From Fluviicoccus sp. (GTDB lineage Bacteria; Pseudomonadota; Gammaproteobacteria; Pseudomonadales; Moraxellaceae), in contig NZ_JAUSMX010000018.1 in the NCBI RefSeq assembly GCF_030646115.1, positions 372,001 through 436,000 on the forward strand: DNA of 64,000 nucleotides. The letters are read 5' to 3'. Shown one piece after another: positions 17,689-27,396 of the stretch (position 1 is the first letter of the stretch; every line of letters begins with the position of its first letter). The notes under the pieces are model-generated. The model saw nothing but the letters and a program-made list of their open reading frames with translations. It was not told the origin of the DNA and did not search any database. A program made the translations under genes and the position numbers.

Positions 17689-17705
17689 TGCCAGACTCCG
17701 GTGAC

Positions 17706-18599
17706 TTACCAGGTTTTTGCGGCGCGCTTTTCCAGCCAGCTGCGGACATCCTCGAACACCTGTTCCCGGTTACTTTCATGAAACAGGTCATGCAACGCGC
17801 CGGGATAGGAAATCAGGGTCTTGTCGATGGACGGCGACAACCTCTCCAGCGCCGTCCCGCTGACCGGATCCACCAACGGATCGGCCTCGCCATGCAATAC
17901 CAGCAACGGCAGGTCGATACGCTCCAGCGTCTTGCTGATGGCCTGCGTCGCCAGCATCAATTGCTTGCCGGTGCCTGCCGTCATCTTGCCGTGCCAGATC
18001 AGGGTATCTTCCTCCCAGGCACGCACTTCCAGCGGGTCGCGCGACATCTGGGGGCCGAAGGTCAATTGCGCAAGGGGCAGGCGCGGCAACAATCCGCCGA
18101 CCAGCCAGGCAATCAAGCGTCTCAGTGCAGGCACATCCCGGCCTTCCGACAGCGCGCACGAGTTGAAAATGGCGCCATCGACATTATTGTGGGTGGAAAG
18201 ATAAGTAGCCGCGACCAGCCCGCCCACGGAATAACCCGACAGGAACAAGGGGACACTGCGCAACTCGTTGTGCACCACTTCAATGAACATGGTGAGGTCC
18301 GCCACCATGTCCCCGAAATCATGAATATGGGCGCGCACGCCTTCAGACTCGCCATGCCCCTCGAAATCAAAGGCATACACCGCATAGCCGAATTGGGTGA
18401 TATAACCCGCAAAATCAGAGAAGCGGCCGGAGTGGTCGCCCCAGCTGTGAACACAAACCACAACAGCGCGTGGATAACCTGTCGCCGGCCACCATTTGCG
18501 GGCCTTGAGCGCCAGACCACGGCTGCGAAAATCAAAGGATTTGAAGCGCATTCCCGGATATTCCTGATCACGAATGAGGTCAGGCCCTGTGTGCGGCAA
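17706..18599 (-). CDS. Monoacylglycerol-lipase-like alpha/beta hydrolase
   Basis: A 297-residue S33-type alpha/beta hydrolase. VCVHSWGDHSGRF corresponds to the HG...HSGRY motif of monoacylglycerol lipases and lysophospholipase L2-like proteins, except that Ser-Trp replaces the usual glycine after His. The nucleophile is in SGYSVGG near residue 144, the acid is probably in GEADPLVDP, and the histidine in GALHDLFHE. No signal peptide is present, so a cytoplasmic role on lipid breakdown products is likely. It follows an AraC-family gene by 14 bases and is probably its co-transcribed target. Confidence 0.86.
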   Translation of the reverse strand: MPHTGPDLIRDQEYPGMRFKSFDFRSRGLALKARKWWPATGYPRAVVVCVHSWGDHSGRFSDFAGYITQFGYAVYAFDFEGHGESEGVRAHIHDFGDMVADLTMFIEVVHNELRSVPLFLSGYSVGGLVAATYLSTHNNVDGAIFNSCALSEGRDVPALRRLIAWLVGGLLPRLPLAQLTFGPQMSRDPLEVRAWEEDTLIWHGKMTAGTGKQLMLATQAISKTLERIDLPLLVLHGEADPLVDPVSGTALERLSPSIDKTLISYPGALHDLFHESNREQVFEDVRSWLEKRAAKTW

Positions 18600-18613
18600 C
18601 GCCGCCGTTATTG

Positions 18614-19609
18614 TCAGGCCTGTTTTTTCTTGCGGTATTCTATAGGAGTCAGGCCGGTCCAGCGCTTGAACGCCCGATAAAATGTGCTGGGCTCCGAGAA
18701 ACCCGTCAAATACACAATTTGTTCAATGCTTTCACTGGTCTGCGCCAGCAGGCGCTTGGCCAGGCGGCAGCGGTAATCCGCCAAAACCTGATTGAAACTG
18801 GTTCCGGCGTCCGTCAATTGGGTACGCAGGCGTCGCGGCGGCACACCCAGTTGTTTCGCCACCGTTTCCAGGCTGGTGTTACCGCTTTCCAGCGTACCGC
18901 CAATGGCGCGCCGCACTTCCGCCACCAGATCGAAACGTGCCAGTTCCTGCAACTTCTCATGTGCCAGTTGCTCATGGAAACGCAACAGTTCCGGCTCGGC
19001 CTGCCAGATGGGATAGTTCAGGACTTCCGGCTTGAAGTGCAGACGGTTTTCGCTGGCGCCGAGAATCACCGGACAACCGTACACCCGTTCGTATTCTTCC
19101 TGTCCGGCCCCTTCGGTGTGGGTGAACTCAATCATCACCGGCTGGAACTGGCCTTCCGAGACAAAACGGAAAAAGCGCAGCACGCCGACCATCAGGCATT
19201 CGGCAGTATGGCGGATGGTGAAACCGGCCACCATGTTGACGAAGTAGCACTCGTCCTCGTTATGCACCAGGGTCGCCTGCAGCATGTCGCTGATCAGGCG
19301 CTGGTAGGCCATGACCCGGCGCAGGCCTTCCCCGAAGCTGGGACTGCTCAGGAACAGGTACTCCAGAACCTGCCCCCGATAGAGCGGCAGGTGCTCGCCC
19401 AGGTGCAGGCCGATATGCGGGTCATCGGATACCGATTCCACCGCCTGCCAGAAGGCAAACTGGGCAGCAGAAGGCGTACGGGCCTTGGCGTCGATCTGGT
19501 TCAGGCCGATACCAGCCTTCATCAGTACGGTTTCAGCCTGCAACCCGGCGTTACGCATGGCCTGATAGACAAAGCGGAGAAGAATTGCGCCATCGTAGCG
19601 TTCAGACAT
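18614..19609 (-). CDS. AraC-family transcriptional regulator
   Basis: A 331-residue regulator with an N-terminal ligand-binding domain of the type seen in OruR and other Pseudomonas AraC proteins (about 20-205) and a C-terminal double helix-turn-helix (about 235-330). The second HTH contains the family signature GFSEPSTFYRAFKRWTGLTPIEYR. The first has SLETVAKQLGVPPRRLRTQL. It is upstream of, and almost touching, the monoacylglycerol-lipase-like gene; regulation of that gene by a lipid-derived ligand is inferred. The gap of about 100 bases to the NIF3-like gene upstream gives room for its own promoter. Confidence 0.92.
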   Translation of the reverse strand: MSERYDGAILLRFVYQAMRNAGLQAETVLMKAGIGLNQIDAKARTPSAAQFAFWQAVESVSDDPHIGLHLGEHLPLYRGQVLEYLFLSSPSFGEGLRRVMAYQRLISDMLQATLVHNEDECYFVNMVAGFTIRHTAECLMVGVLRFFRFVSEGQFQPVMIEFTHTEGAGQEEYERVYGCPVILGASENRLHFKPEVLNYPIWQAEPELLRFHEQLAHEKLQELARFDLVAEVRRAIGGTLESGNTSLETVAKQLGVPPRRLRTQLTDAGTSFNQVLADYRCRLAKRLLAQTSESIEQIVYLTGFSEPSTFYRAFKRWTGLTPIEYRKKKQA

Positions 19610-19712
19610 GATGGAATCCTGCCAGCCGTGGGAAATGGCCGATTGTTATGTTTTTGGAAGGCTTAAGTAAAGCAATATCAACAGCATAGACGCTATATCG
19701 CGTCTTTTCCCG

Positions 19713-20024
19713 TCAGATATCCACCAAGTGCACCACATCATACGCCGGTTCTTCATAGGGATGCGATGCACGCAGCGCCGCCACGGCCGCTTTCAGGCAG
19801 TCATCCGCACAAACCAGCTCCACCCGGTACTCCGCCACGGTTTCAATAGCGCCGACTTCCCCCAGAAACGGGTTGGCGCCTGGCAGCGGGCGGAACTGAC
19901 CGACGCCCAGGACTTGCCAGGCACAAGCATCATAGTCGCCGATGCGCCCCGCCCCGGCGGCAAACAGGGCCGTCTTGACGCTGTCGACATGGGTGACGGG
20001 AACGAAAAAAGTAATCTTGTACAT
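19713..20024 (-). CDS. NIF3-like (YqfO-type) small protein
   Basis: A 103-residue stand-alone version of the middle domain of NIF3/YqfO proteins. It starts YKITFFVPVTHVDSVKTALF and has GAGRIGDYDACAWQVLGVGQF and the terminal ALRASHPYEEPAYDV, all standard for this small gammaproteobacterial group. The fold resembles PII/CutA proteins. A binding role is possible, but no function is established. The gene is monocistronic by spacing. Confidence 0.85.
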   Translation of the reverse strand: MYKITFFVPVTHVDSVKTALFAAGAGRIGDYDACAWQVLGVGQFRPLPGANPFLGEVGAIETVAEYRVELVCADDCLKAAVAALRASHPYEEPAYDVVHLVDI

Positions 20025-20092
20025 GCCATACCCCGCGTCGGAAACCGGTCTACTCTAGCCAGCCCGCCGGACGGGCGCAATGATGACAGGTG

Positions 20093-21430
20093 TCATGCCT
20101 CCAGGGCATGGAGGTATTGGGCGGCAATTCCCTGGAAATCCGCGCTGATGCGGTCATCATCCCGAACCCGCCGCCAGTATTCCACCGCCCAGGCCTTGAC
20201 CCCTTCCCAAACAGGCTCGGTCAATCGGGTGGGACGAGCTTGCCGGAGCGGGCGGGCAATGACTTCGCCATGGTTGTTGGGCGCATGGTGCATGGGCAGC
20301 ATGTCATAGACCGGGGCCAGGCGCAGGGAGAAGTCGTCACCCAGGAAAAAGCTGAGGTTGCCGTTGTGCATGTCGGTGTTGGCGATCAGACTTCCGAAGG
20401 CATGGATGCAGAGGATGCGCTCGTAATCTTCACGGGAAATCAACCGCTGCTCCAGCAAGGAGGCGGCTTGCTCGTCCCAGGCGCCGGAATGACCTATAAA
20501 TTCATTACTGACGGCCTCAAGGGAAACAATGCCCCGTCGCCCGAAATGGGGGGTACGGTCAAAACGGATAACCTCAAGAAAAGTGCGCCCAGCCAACTTA
20601 AATATTTGGCTTAAAGCCCCGGCAACGTTGTAATCAGTCAGTACTGCTAACGCCAAATGCTCTGCCACAAGAAGATCCGACCACCGAAGGCCTGATGACA
20701 TAGTGCAGACAGGGCTGTATTTAATAAGCAACTCACAGCATTGAAGATCGCTTACGCAGACTATCTCCCCCAACTTAGGCTGCTCCCCGCCCGCAGAAGA
20801 TCTTATCCCTTCGCGGCTTTGCGACTTTCCAACCTCCAGAGGATACTGCCCCCTCAAATCTTTAAGCGAAATCAAATTGTCTTCTGACACTGCCTCCCGG
20901 ATGGCCTCATTCAGAAAACAATAAGACATCCTGACATAATCACCGATCAGGAAATTACCCGGCAACTCGTGCCCGAAACGTGTTAACCCGACCAGCACAT
21001 CGTCATCGCCCCAATATTCCAGTCGCTCCGGCAAATCATGGGTTTTATACAACCCCACGACCTGGCACCCCATAAACCCCTGTGGACGATTATCCACCAG
21101 AAACCACGGCAGTCCTTCGAACAAGGACTCCCGATGATTCACGGCATCACGCCATACGAACCCCGCCGGATAAATGGCATGCAGCCTTCCGGCCAAGGAT
21201 ACCTCCCCCACCTCATCAACCCGATAAACCGGCCACTCCGATCCAATCTCACGCACGGCCCGCCGCAACGCATACCGTGTCGCCCTCGCCTTACCAATCA
21301 CCAAAATATGATCACGCTGCTCTGCCAGCCAACGGGACACCGTCGGCTGCGACACACACAGTGCCGACGCCAGCTCGCGCGCCGTTCGCGGACCGGAAAG
21401 CAATGCGGATTGCAGGTTAACAGAGGACAT
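20093..21430 (-). CDS. HipA-family kinase with N-terminal HTH (YjjJ-like)
   Basis: A 445-residue HipA-like serine/threonine kinase. Unlike classical HipA, it carries its own DNA-binding domain: residues about 5-60 hold a winged HTH (TARELASALCVSQPTVSRWL), as in E. coli YjjJ. The kinase part shows EVIRFDRTPHFGRRGIVSLE, the catalytic IANTDMHNGNLSF and the metal-binding PVYDMLP. No separate HipB-type antitoxin gene is adjacent. The start is ATG 21430; the longer frame uses TTG. Two copies of a 13-base palindromic element lie directly upstream and may be its own operators. Confidence 0.9.
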   Translation of the reverse strand: MSSVNLQSALLSGPRTARELASALCVSQPTVSRWLAEQRDHILVIGKARATRYALRRAVREIGSEWPVYRVDEVGEVSLAGRLHAIYPAGFVWRDAVNHRESLFEGLPWFLVDNRPQGFMGCQVVGLYKTHDLPERLEYWGDDDVLVGLTRFGHELPGNFLIGDYVRMSYCFLNEAIREAVSEDNLISLKDLRGQYPLEVGKSQSREGIRSSAGGEQPKLGEIVCVSDLQCCELLIKYSPVCTMSSGLRWSDLLVAEHLALAVLTDYNVAGALSQIFKLAGRTFLEVIRFDRTPHFGRRGIVSLEAVSNEFIGHSGAWDEQAASLLEQRLISREDYERILCIHAFGSLIANTDMHNGNLSFFLGDDFSLRLAPVYDMLPMHHAPNNHGEVIARPLRQARPTRLTEPVWEGVKAWAVEYWRRVRDDDRISADFQGIAAQYLHALEA

Positions 21431-21433
21431 GAT

Positions 21434-21446
21434 GAATAGATTCTTC
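21434..21446. repeat. 13-base palindromic direct repeat, copy 1
   Basis: GAATAGATTCTTC, containing the palindrome GAAT-AG-ATTC, lies four bases upstream of the yjjJ-like ATG. An identical copy lies at 21501-21513. A site this close to the start codon could block transcription or initiation when bound. Confidence 0.5.
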
Positions 21447-21500
21447 AAGAAACCATAGCTGCTTTATATCATGCAGTACGATCACCTGAACGCCCCATTT

Positions 21501-21513
21501 GAATAGATTCTTC
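21501..21513. repeat. 13-base palindromic direct repeat, copy 2
   Basis: Identical to 21434-21446, with 67 bases between equivalent positions. Two identical sites in the short region between the yjjJ-like gene and the purL terminator suggest a regulator binding site, possibly for the HTH of the gene itself. Confidence 0.5.
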
Positions 21514-21548
21514 CCCGAAAAACAAGGAGGGCTCCATGGAGCCCTCCT
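21514..21548 (-). terminator. Intrinsic terminator of purL
   Basis: A perfect 24-base palindrome (21525-21548, arms AGGAGGGCTCCA/TGGAGCCCTCCT) is followed on the minus strand by TGTTTTTCGG. It sits 24 bases past the purL stop. Strong stem plus T-run make it a standard intrinsic terminator. Confidence 0.85.
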
Positions 21549-21571
21549 GCTTCAACCGGAACCCGCCGGAT

Positions 21572-24500
21572 TCACCCCGCAAACACCCGCGCATTCCTGA
21601 ACATGCGCATCCAGGCCGCATCGTCCGTCCAGCCTTCCGGCTTCCACGACTGCTGCACGGCGCGGAACACCCGCTCCGGGTGCGGCATCATGATGGTGGC
21701 GCGACCGTCACGGCTGGTGACGCCGGTCATGGCCAGTGGCGAGCCGTTCGGGTTCAACGGGTAGATCTGGGTGGAGTTGCCGGTGCTGTCCGCCCAGCGC
21801 AGCGCCACCAGACCGCTGTCGCTCAGGGCCTGCGGATCATCCGTCAGCACCCGCCCTTCCCCGTGGGCCACGGCAATCGGCATCACCGAATCTTCCATGC
21901 CCGCCAGGAAAATCGACGGCGATTTTTCCACCCGCACCAGAGCGGTCCGCGCCTCAAAGCTTTCGCTGTTGTTGCGCACGAAACGCGGCCACAGCTCCGC
22001 ACCGGGAATCAGGCCCTTCAGTTGCGACATCATCTGGCAACCGTTGCAGATACCCAGACTGAAGGTTTCAGGACGGGCGAAAAACGCCGCAAATTCGTCA
22101 CGCACCCGGTTGTGGAACAGCACCGACTTCGCCCAGCCGCCGCCCGCGCCCAGCACGTCGCCATAGGAGAAGCCGCCGCAAGCCACCAGGCCTGCAAAGT
22201 CTTTCAAGCTGACGCGGCCGGACAAAAGGTCGCTCATGTGCACATCGACACTGGTGAAACCGGCCTTGTCGAAGGCGGCCGCCATTTCAATATGACCGTT
22301 GACGCCCTGTTCGCGCAGGATGGCGACACGGGGGCGCACGCCGGTGGCGATGAACGGCGCGGCGACATCGGCATCGACGTCATAACTGAGACGGGCGATC
22401 AGGCCTTGATGCACGCCATCCCCGATCAGTGCGAACTCCTCATCGGCGCAATCGGCATTATCACGCAGCGACTGGATGCGGTGACTGGTCTCGGCCCACC
22501 ATTGCTGCCATTGCACACGCTTGCCGGACAACACCCGGAAGTTTTCATAGTTGAAGTGCAGTTCGTCGGTCAGGTTCAGACCGCCGATTTCATGCACGGA
22601 GGCATTCAGCGAGGTGGCGGCAAAAGCCTCCTTAACGGCAGCCAGATCCGCCGCGCGCACCTGAATCACCGCCCCCAACTCCTCATTGAACAGGGCTGCG
22701 GGCAGGTCAGCGGCGGTCTTCGCCAGCGGAGCCAGTTCGATATCCACGCCCTGACGGCTGGCGAAACTCATTTCCGCCACCGCCGCCAGCAGGCCGCCGT
22801 CGCTGCGGTCGTGGTAAGCCAACAATTTTCCATCGGCATTGAGGAACTGAATGACGGTGAAGAAATCCTTCAGCAATTCCGGGCTGTCGAGGTCTGGCGC
22901 AACATTGCCAATCTGGCCATAAACCTGCGCCAGCGCGGAACCGCCCAGCCGGTTGCGGCCCTGGCCCAGATCGACCAGCAGCAGCACGCTGTCCGCCACC
23001 GGCTGCAGTTCCGGAGTCAAGGTGCGGCGGATGTCCTGCACCGGCGCGAACGACGACACTATCAGCGATAGTGGTGAAGTGACGGCCTTGTTGTCTGCGC
23101 CGTCCTTCCAGACCGTGCGCATCGACAGGGAGTCCTTGCCGACGGGAATGGCGATATCCAGCGCCGGGCACAGCTCCATGCCCACCGCCTTGACGGCATT
23201 GAACAGGTTTTGGTCTTCCATGCCGTAACCGGCTGCCGCCATCCAGTTCGCGGACAGCTTGATGTCGTTGAGCTTGCCGATACGGGCGGCGGCAATATTG
23301 GTGATCGCTTCACCCACCGCCATGCGTGCTGAGGCGGCTGCGTCAATCAGCGCTACCGGGGTGCGCTCGCCCATGGCCATGGCTTCACCGGTGGTGCTGT
23401 GGAAGCCGCTGGCGGTGACGGCGCAATCCGCCACCGGCACCTGCCACGGGCCCACCATCTGCTCACGGGCCACCAGTCCGGTTACGGAGCGGTCGCCAAT
23501 GGTGATCAGGAAGGATTTGGAAGCCACTGTCGGCAGCTTCAGCACGCGCTCGGCGGCATCGGCCAGGCTCAGCGCGGAGGTATCAAAGCCTTCCTGCGCC
23601 AGCTCACGGGAGTCGAACTGACGCAGCATGCGCGGGGCCTTGCCCAGCAGCACCTGCATCGGCATGTCCACCGGGCTGTTGCCGAAATGCTCGTCCTTCA
23701 CTTCCAGATGACGGACTTCGGTGGCTTCACCCAGCACCGCAAACAGGCAGCGTTCACGCTCGCAAATGGCTTCGAATTCGGCCAGTCGCTTGGAATGCAC
23801 AGCCAGTACATAACGTTCCTGCGCCTCATTGCACCAGATCTCACGCGGGCTCATGCCCGGCTCCAGATTCGGGATGTTGCGCAGCTCCAGCGTGGCGCCC
23901 AAGTCATGTTCGTGCACCAGTTCCGGCATGGCGTTGGACAGGCCGCCCGCGCCGACATCGTGAACCGAGACGATCGGGTTGTTGTCACCCATTGCCCAGC
24001 AGACATCCAACACTTCCTGAACCCGACGCTCCATTTCCGGGTTGTCGCGTTGCACCGAGGCAAAATCGAGGTTTTCGGCGCTGGCGCCGCTGGCCATCGA
24101 CGAGGCCGCACCACCGCCCAGACCAATCAGCAAGGCCGGACCGCCCAGCACAATCAGCTTATCGCCGGGACGGATGCTGTTCTTTTGCACGTGACCGTCA
24201 CGGATATTGCCGAGGCCGCCGGCAATCATGATCGGCTTGTGGTAACCGCGTACTTCGCGACCGTTAACACCGTTCACTTCAAGCTCAAAGGTGCGGAAAT
24301 AACCGGTCAGGTTGGGTCGGCCAAATTCATTGTTGAACGCCGCGCCGCCCAGCGGGCCGTCAATCATGATTTCCAGCGGGGTCACGATGCGGTTGGGTTT
24401 GCCATAGGGCTGTTCCCACGGCTGCACAAAACCGGGAATGTTCAGGTTGGAGACCGTGAAGCCGGTCATGCCTGCCTTGGGCTTGCCGCCGCGACCGGTG

Positions 24501-25474
24501 GCGCCTTCATCACGGATTTCACCGCCCGCCCCGGTCGCCGCACCGGCAAAGGGTGAAATGGCGGTGGGATGGTTGTGGGTTTCCACCTTCATCAGGATAT
24601 GAACAGGCTCATGGCTGTAACCATAGGCATGCGTTTCCGGATTAGGGAAGAAACGGTCGGCCTGATGGCCGGTAATGACAGACGCATTGTCCTTGTAGGC
24701 GGACAGGATGTTGTCCGGAGAACAGCTGAAGGTGTTCTTGATCATGCCAAACAGCGACTTCTCCACCTTTTGGCCGTCAACAGTCCAGTCGGCGTTGAAG
24801 ATCTTGTGGCGGCAATGCTCGGAGTTGGCCTGCGCGAACATCATCAGTTCCACGTCATGCGGATTGCGGCCGATCTGGCGGAAACTGTCCACCAGATAGT
24901 CAATCTCGTCCGGCGACAACGCAAAACCGAACTCGCGATTGGCTGCTTCGAGCGCCTCGCGGCCGCCACCGAGAATGTCAATGGATTGCAGCGGCTGCGG
25001 CGTATGGGTATCGAACAGCACTTCGGCTTCTTCAACACTCTCGAACACGCTCTGGGTCATGCGGTCATGCAGCTTGGCGGCAACCACGGAGCGTTCATCG
25101 GCAGACAACTCGGCGGACACTTGCAGCCAGTAGACCGTAACGCGCTCCAGACGGTCGACCTTGAACAGGTCGCAGTTGCGGGCAATATCCGTCGCCTTGG
25201 ACGACCACGGCGAGATCGTGCCGACACGCGGTGCGACAACAAAAACGGCATCGAATTCCGCATCGCTGAAGCCCTGAGCGTTGAAGTCCTCACCGTAGTG
25301 CAGCAACTCCTGCAACCGGGCGGTTTCTGCCTCGGTCAGTTCGGCATTCGTCCGCACCAGATGGGCAAAACGGGCGGTCAGCCCCTCCACGGAAGGCGCC
25401 AGCGCCTTCAATTCTGCCAACAACCGACGGGTTTTGAAGGCTGATAACGCTTTGGCACCGCTGAATACCTGCAT
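21572..25474 (-). CDS. purL: Phosphoribosylformylglycinamidine synthase (PurL)
   Basis: A 1300-residue large-type FGAM synthase, which converts FGAR, glutamine and ATP to FGAM in purine synthesis. In order: PurS-like N-terminal domain, linker, two AIRS-like halves (the first with [13 protein letters not shown] and [12 protein letters not shown]), and a C-terminal glutamine amidotransferase with [18 protein letters not shown], the catalytic cysteine in [10 protein letters not shown], and the His/Glu in [10 protein letters not shown]. The start is ATG 25474 ([10 protein letters not shown]), which gives the usual length; the frame stays open for 390 bases upstream but without family similarity. 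It has its own terminator. Confidence 0.97.
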   Translation of the reverse strand: MQVFSGAKALSAFKTRRLLAELKALAPSVEGLTARFAHLVRTNAELTEAETARLQELLHYGEDFNAQGFSDAEFDAVFVVAPRVGTISPWSSKATDIARNCDLFKVDRLERVTVYWLQVSAELSADERSVVAAKLHDRMTQSVFESVEEAEVLFDTHTPQPLQSIDILGGGREALEAANREFGFALSPDEIDYLVDSFRQIGRNPHDVELMMFAQANSEHCRHKIFNADWTVDGQKVEKSLFGMIKNTFSCSPDNILSAYKDNASVITGHQADRFFPNPETHAYGYSHEPVHILMKVETHNHPTAISPFAGAATGAGGEIRDEGATGRGGKPKAGMTGFTVSNLNIPGFVQPWEQPYGKPNRIVTPLEIMIDGPLGGAAFNNEFGRPNLTGYFRTFELEVNGVNGREVRGYHKPIMIAGGLGNIRDGHVQKNSIRPGDKLIVLGGPALLIGLGGGAASSMASGASAENLDFASVQRDNPEMERRVQEVLDVCWAMGDNNPIVSVHDVGAGGLSNAMPELVHEHDLGATLELRNIPNLEPGMSPREIWCNEAQERYVLAVHSKRLAEFEAICERERCLFAVLGEATEVRHLEVKDEHFGNSPVDMPMQVLLGKAPRMLRQFDSRELAQEGFDTSALSLADAAERVLKLPTVASKSFLITIGDRSVTGLVAREQMVGPWQVPVADCAVTASGFHSTTGEAMAMGERTPVALIDAAASARMAVGEAITNIAAARIGKLNDIKLSANWMAAAGYGMEDQNLFNAVKAVGMELCPALDIAIPVGKDSLSMRTVWKDGADNKAVTSPLSLIVSSFAPVQDIRRTLTPELQPVADSVLLLVDLGQGRNRLGGSALAQVYGQIGNVAPDLDSPELLKDFFTVIQFLNADGKLLAYHDRSDGGLLAAVAEMSFASRQGVDIELAPLAKTAADLPAALFNEELGAVIQVRAADLAAVKEAFAATSLNASVHEIGGLNLTDELHFNYENFRVLSGKRVQWQQWWAETSHRIQSLRDNADCADEEFALIGDGVHQGLIARLSYDVDADVAAPFIATGVRPRVAILREQGVNGHIEMAAAFDKAGFTSVDVHMSDLLSGRVSLKDFAGLVACGGFSYGDVLGAGGGWAKSVLFHNRVRDEFAAFFARPETFSLGICNGCQMMSQLKGLIPGAELWPRFVRNNSESFEARTALVRVEKSPSIFLAGMEDSVMPIAVAHGEGRVLTDDPQALSDSGLVALRWADSTGNSTQIYPLNPNGSPLAMTGVTSRDGRATIMMPHPERVFRAVQQSWKPEGWTDDAAWMRMFRNARVFAG

Positions 25475-25938
25475 GATGAACTCGCTGGGGACGCTGAAAA
25501 ACAGGGGCATTATGATACCTGATTTTACGACGAACTTGGCGGGATTCCCGACCTGAAGCAGACCACCGCCACAATTCGGCCACTCCCGCCCCGGCCGCAA
25601 ATCCGCAGTCAAGCCAGCGCCCATCCGGCCACCGCCGTGATTTCCCGCCTGGTGGCGCCTTGCCCGCACGCGATCACAAATCAACCAAAACTTGTCATGC
25701 ATTCGCAAAAATCCGGCTGCTTTTCTCAAGTCAGCAGCCTGCTTTCCCCCTAAAGTTGTCGGACAAGACTGAGCCCATTGGTCGGTTTTTCTGGACAGCG
25801 TCACAGTTTTACGGGTAAATTCCGCCGCGAATGCACATTTTTCACGCAAAACAGGAGGAAACACTCTCTAAAGACAACGCTAAAACGGCTGCTGCCACCC
25901 GGCGACAGTTGATAAACGAAACTCTGCGAGGTGTTCAA
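25475..25938. other. Intergenic region between divergent purL and mltF
   Basis: 464 bases without a supported gene. It should hold both promoters. On the purL side, minus-strand TATCAT lies about 30-40 bases before the start as a possible -10. On the mltF side a TGGACA/TAAATT pair is listed separately. No riboswitch-like structure or clear operator was recognised. Confidence 0.5.
25792..25821 (+). promoter_or_regulatory. Candidate promoter of mltF
   Basis: -35 TGGACA (25792-25797), 18-base spacer, -10 TAAATT (25816-25821). Transcription would begin near 25828, leaving about 110 bases of leader before ATG 25939. An initiation at ATG 25831 would then be almost leaderless, which argues for the later start. 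Confidence 0.35.
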
Positions 25939-27309
25939 ATGTCAGGCAAATCGGCCTTGCCAGCCACGATTGCAAATGACGCTTTTTCCCGGAAATTCTG
26001 GCGTTTCATGGCCGTTTTCCTGGTGGTTTGGTTGTCCTATCGTCTGCATCCGCTGCAGAACTCGCTGGACGCCGTCAGCAACAGCGGTGAGCTCCATGTC
26101 GTCGGAGTCGCCGGCCCCACCACTTTCCTGCCGCAGGGCGATGCCGCCCGTGGTTTCCAGTACGAATTGCTGCGCGCATTCGCCGATGACTTGGGCGTGC
26201 AACTTGTAATCCAGACCGCACCCGATGCCGAATCCGTGATCCGCATGGTGCAGCGCGGCGAAGCCGACATTGGCATTACCGGCCTGCCCGGCGATGACCC
26301 CCGCCTCGCCAAGCTACAGGCGGGCAACCCCTATCTGACGGTCAATCAGCAACTGGTGCGACGCGCCGATCAACAAACACCGCCAGACTCCGCCCGCATC
26401 GCGGTCAGCAAAAACAGCGCCGAAGCGCTGAGCCTGCCGGTTGTCGCGCCGAACGCCGACATTATCCAGGTGCGCAACGCGACGCCGGAAGCCTTGCTGG
26501 AGCAGGTCAATGAAGGTGATGCGGATTTTGCCGTCGTCACCCAGTCGGATTTTGAAGCCCGACGTGCTGCATTTCCCCAATTGAAAGCCGCCGCGCCCAT
26601 TCGGGAAGTGCAACTGGCCTGGAGCCTGCACCGCCGCGATGACAAGCTGCTGAAGATCGCCAATGCCTTCATGGAGCAAGCGCGCGCCGACGGCACCCTG
26701 AAGCGTCTGGCCGGCTTCTATGGCCAAGGGGACACCTTTAATACGGTGGGTGTCCGCACTTTCCGCAATGACCTTCAGGCGCGCTTGCCGCTCTACAAGA
26801 AGGCCTTCCAGAAGGAAGCGGATCGTCACGACATGGACTGGCGCTTGCTGGCGGCGATCGGCTATCAGGAGTCCAAGTGGGATGCCCGCGCCATTTCACC
26901 CACCGGGGTGGAAGGCTTGATGATGCTGACCCGCGCAACGGCCAGCGACATGGGGCTGGAAAACCGGGGCAACCCGAAGGAAAGCATTCGTGCCGGGGCG
27001 GACTATTACCAGTTGATCGATCAGCGTATTCCCGACACCGTGCGTGAGCCGGACCGGACGTGGATGACGCTGGCCGCCTATAACATGGGGCCGGGACATG
27101 TGCTGAAGGCGCGTCGTCTGGCAGAAGATGCCGGGGATAATCCGGACCAGTGGCTGGATGTGAGCCGTCATTTGCGCAAGTTGCCGCGTGCGGGTCAGGC
27201 GCTGGTGTATGTGCAGGAAGTGCGGCGGTATTATGATGCGCTGTTGATGACGACGCCGACGGATGGATGGCTGGCCAGTTCGGGAAAGTCGTGGCGGGTT
27301 ATTTATTGA
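25939..27309 (+). CDS. mltF: Membrane-bound lytic murein transglycosylase F
   Basis: A 456-residue cell-wall lytic enzyme with an N-terminal membrane anchor (about 19-35, FMAVFLVVWLSYRL), a periplasmic solute-binding-like regulatory domain (about 48-265), and a C-terminal SLT domain (about 285-430). The catalytic glutamate is in IGYQESKWD; the later LAAYNMGPGHV is the conserved SLT motif. Two starts are possible: ATG 25831, which lacks a ribosome-binding site, and ATG 25939, which has GAGG upstream and was chosen. It lies next to purL, a conserved pairing in Pseudomonadales. Confidence 0.93.
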   Translation: MSGKSALPATIANDAFSRKFWRFMAVFLVVWLSYRLHPLQNSLDAVSNSGELHVVGVAGPTTFLPQGDAARGFQYELLRAFADDLGVQLVIQTAPDAESVIRMVQRGEADIGITGLPGDDPRLAKLQAGNPYLTVNQQLVRRADQQTPPDSARIAVSKNSAEALSLPVVAPNADIIQVRNATPEALLEQVNEGDADFAVVTQSDFEARRAAFPQLKAAAPIREVQLAWSLHRRDDKLLKIANAFMEQARADGTLKRLAGFYGQGDTFNTVGVRTFRNDLQARLPLYKKAFQKEADRHDMDWRLLAAIGYQESKWDARAISPTGVEGLMMLTRATASDMGLENRGNPKESIRAGADYYQLIDQRIPDTVREPDRTWMTLAAYNMGPGHVLKARRLAEDAGDNPDQWLDVSRHLRKLPRAGQALVYVQEVRRYYDALLMTTPTDGWLASSGKSWRVIY

Positions 27310-27360
27310 TGGATGTCACACCCTCTTGGTCCAGACTATATAACCTCACCTGAAACATTT

Positions 27361-27391
27361 ATCATCCGTGCTCAAACCAGACACGGATGAT
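27361..27391 (+). promoter_or_regulatory. Hairpin covering the ribosome-binding site of the 27397 lipoprotein
   Basis: Perfect 10-base inverted repeat ATCATCCGTG/CACGGATGAT (27361-27370 with 27382-27391) with an 11-base loop, ending five bases before ATG 27397. The only Shine-Dalgarno-like sequence (GGATGA) lies in its 3' arm, so folding would hide it. A -10-like TATATAA is at 27337-27343. It could instead be an operator palindrome. Confidence 0.5.
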
Positions 27392-27396
27392 GTTCC

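Noticed and set aside
20062-20076. Hairpin GCCCG/CGGGC after the yjjJ-like gene as a terminator
   Set aside because: The stem is five bases with no T-run on the minus strand.
20093-21430. A two-gene hipBA toxin-antitoxin module
   Set aside because: There is only one gene; the HTH is fused to the kinase as in YjjJ, and no small antitoxin frame with support lies next to it.
25475-25864. N-terminal extension of purL by 130 codons
   Set aside because: The frame is open, but its translation has no similarity to FGAM synthase, and ATG 25474 gives the standard 1300-residue enzyme.
25831-25938. 36-codon N-terminal extension of mltF
   Set aside because: There is no ribosome-binding site at ATG 25831 and a likely transcript start only a few bases before it; ATG 25939 has GAGG upstream.
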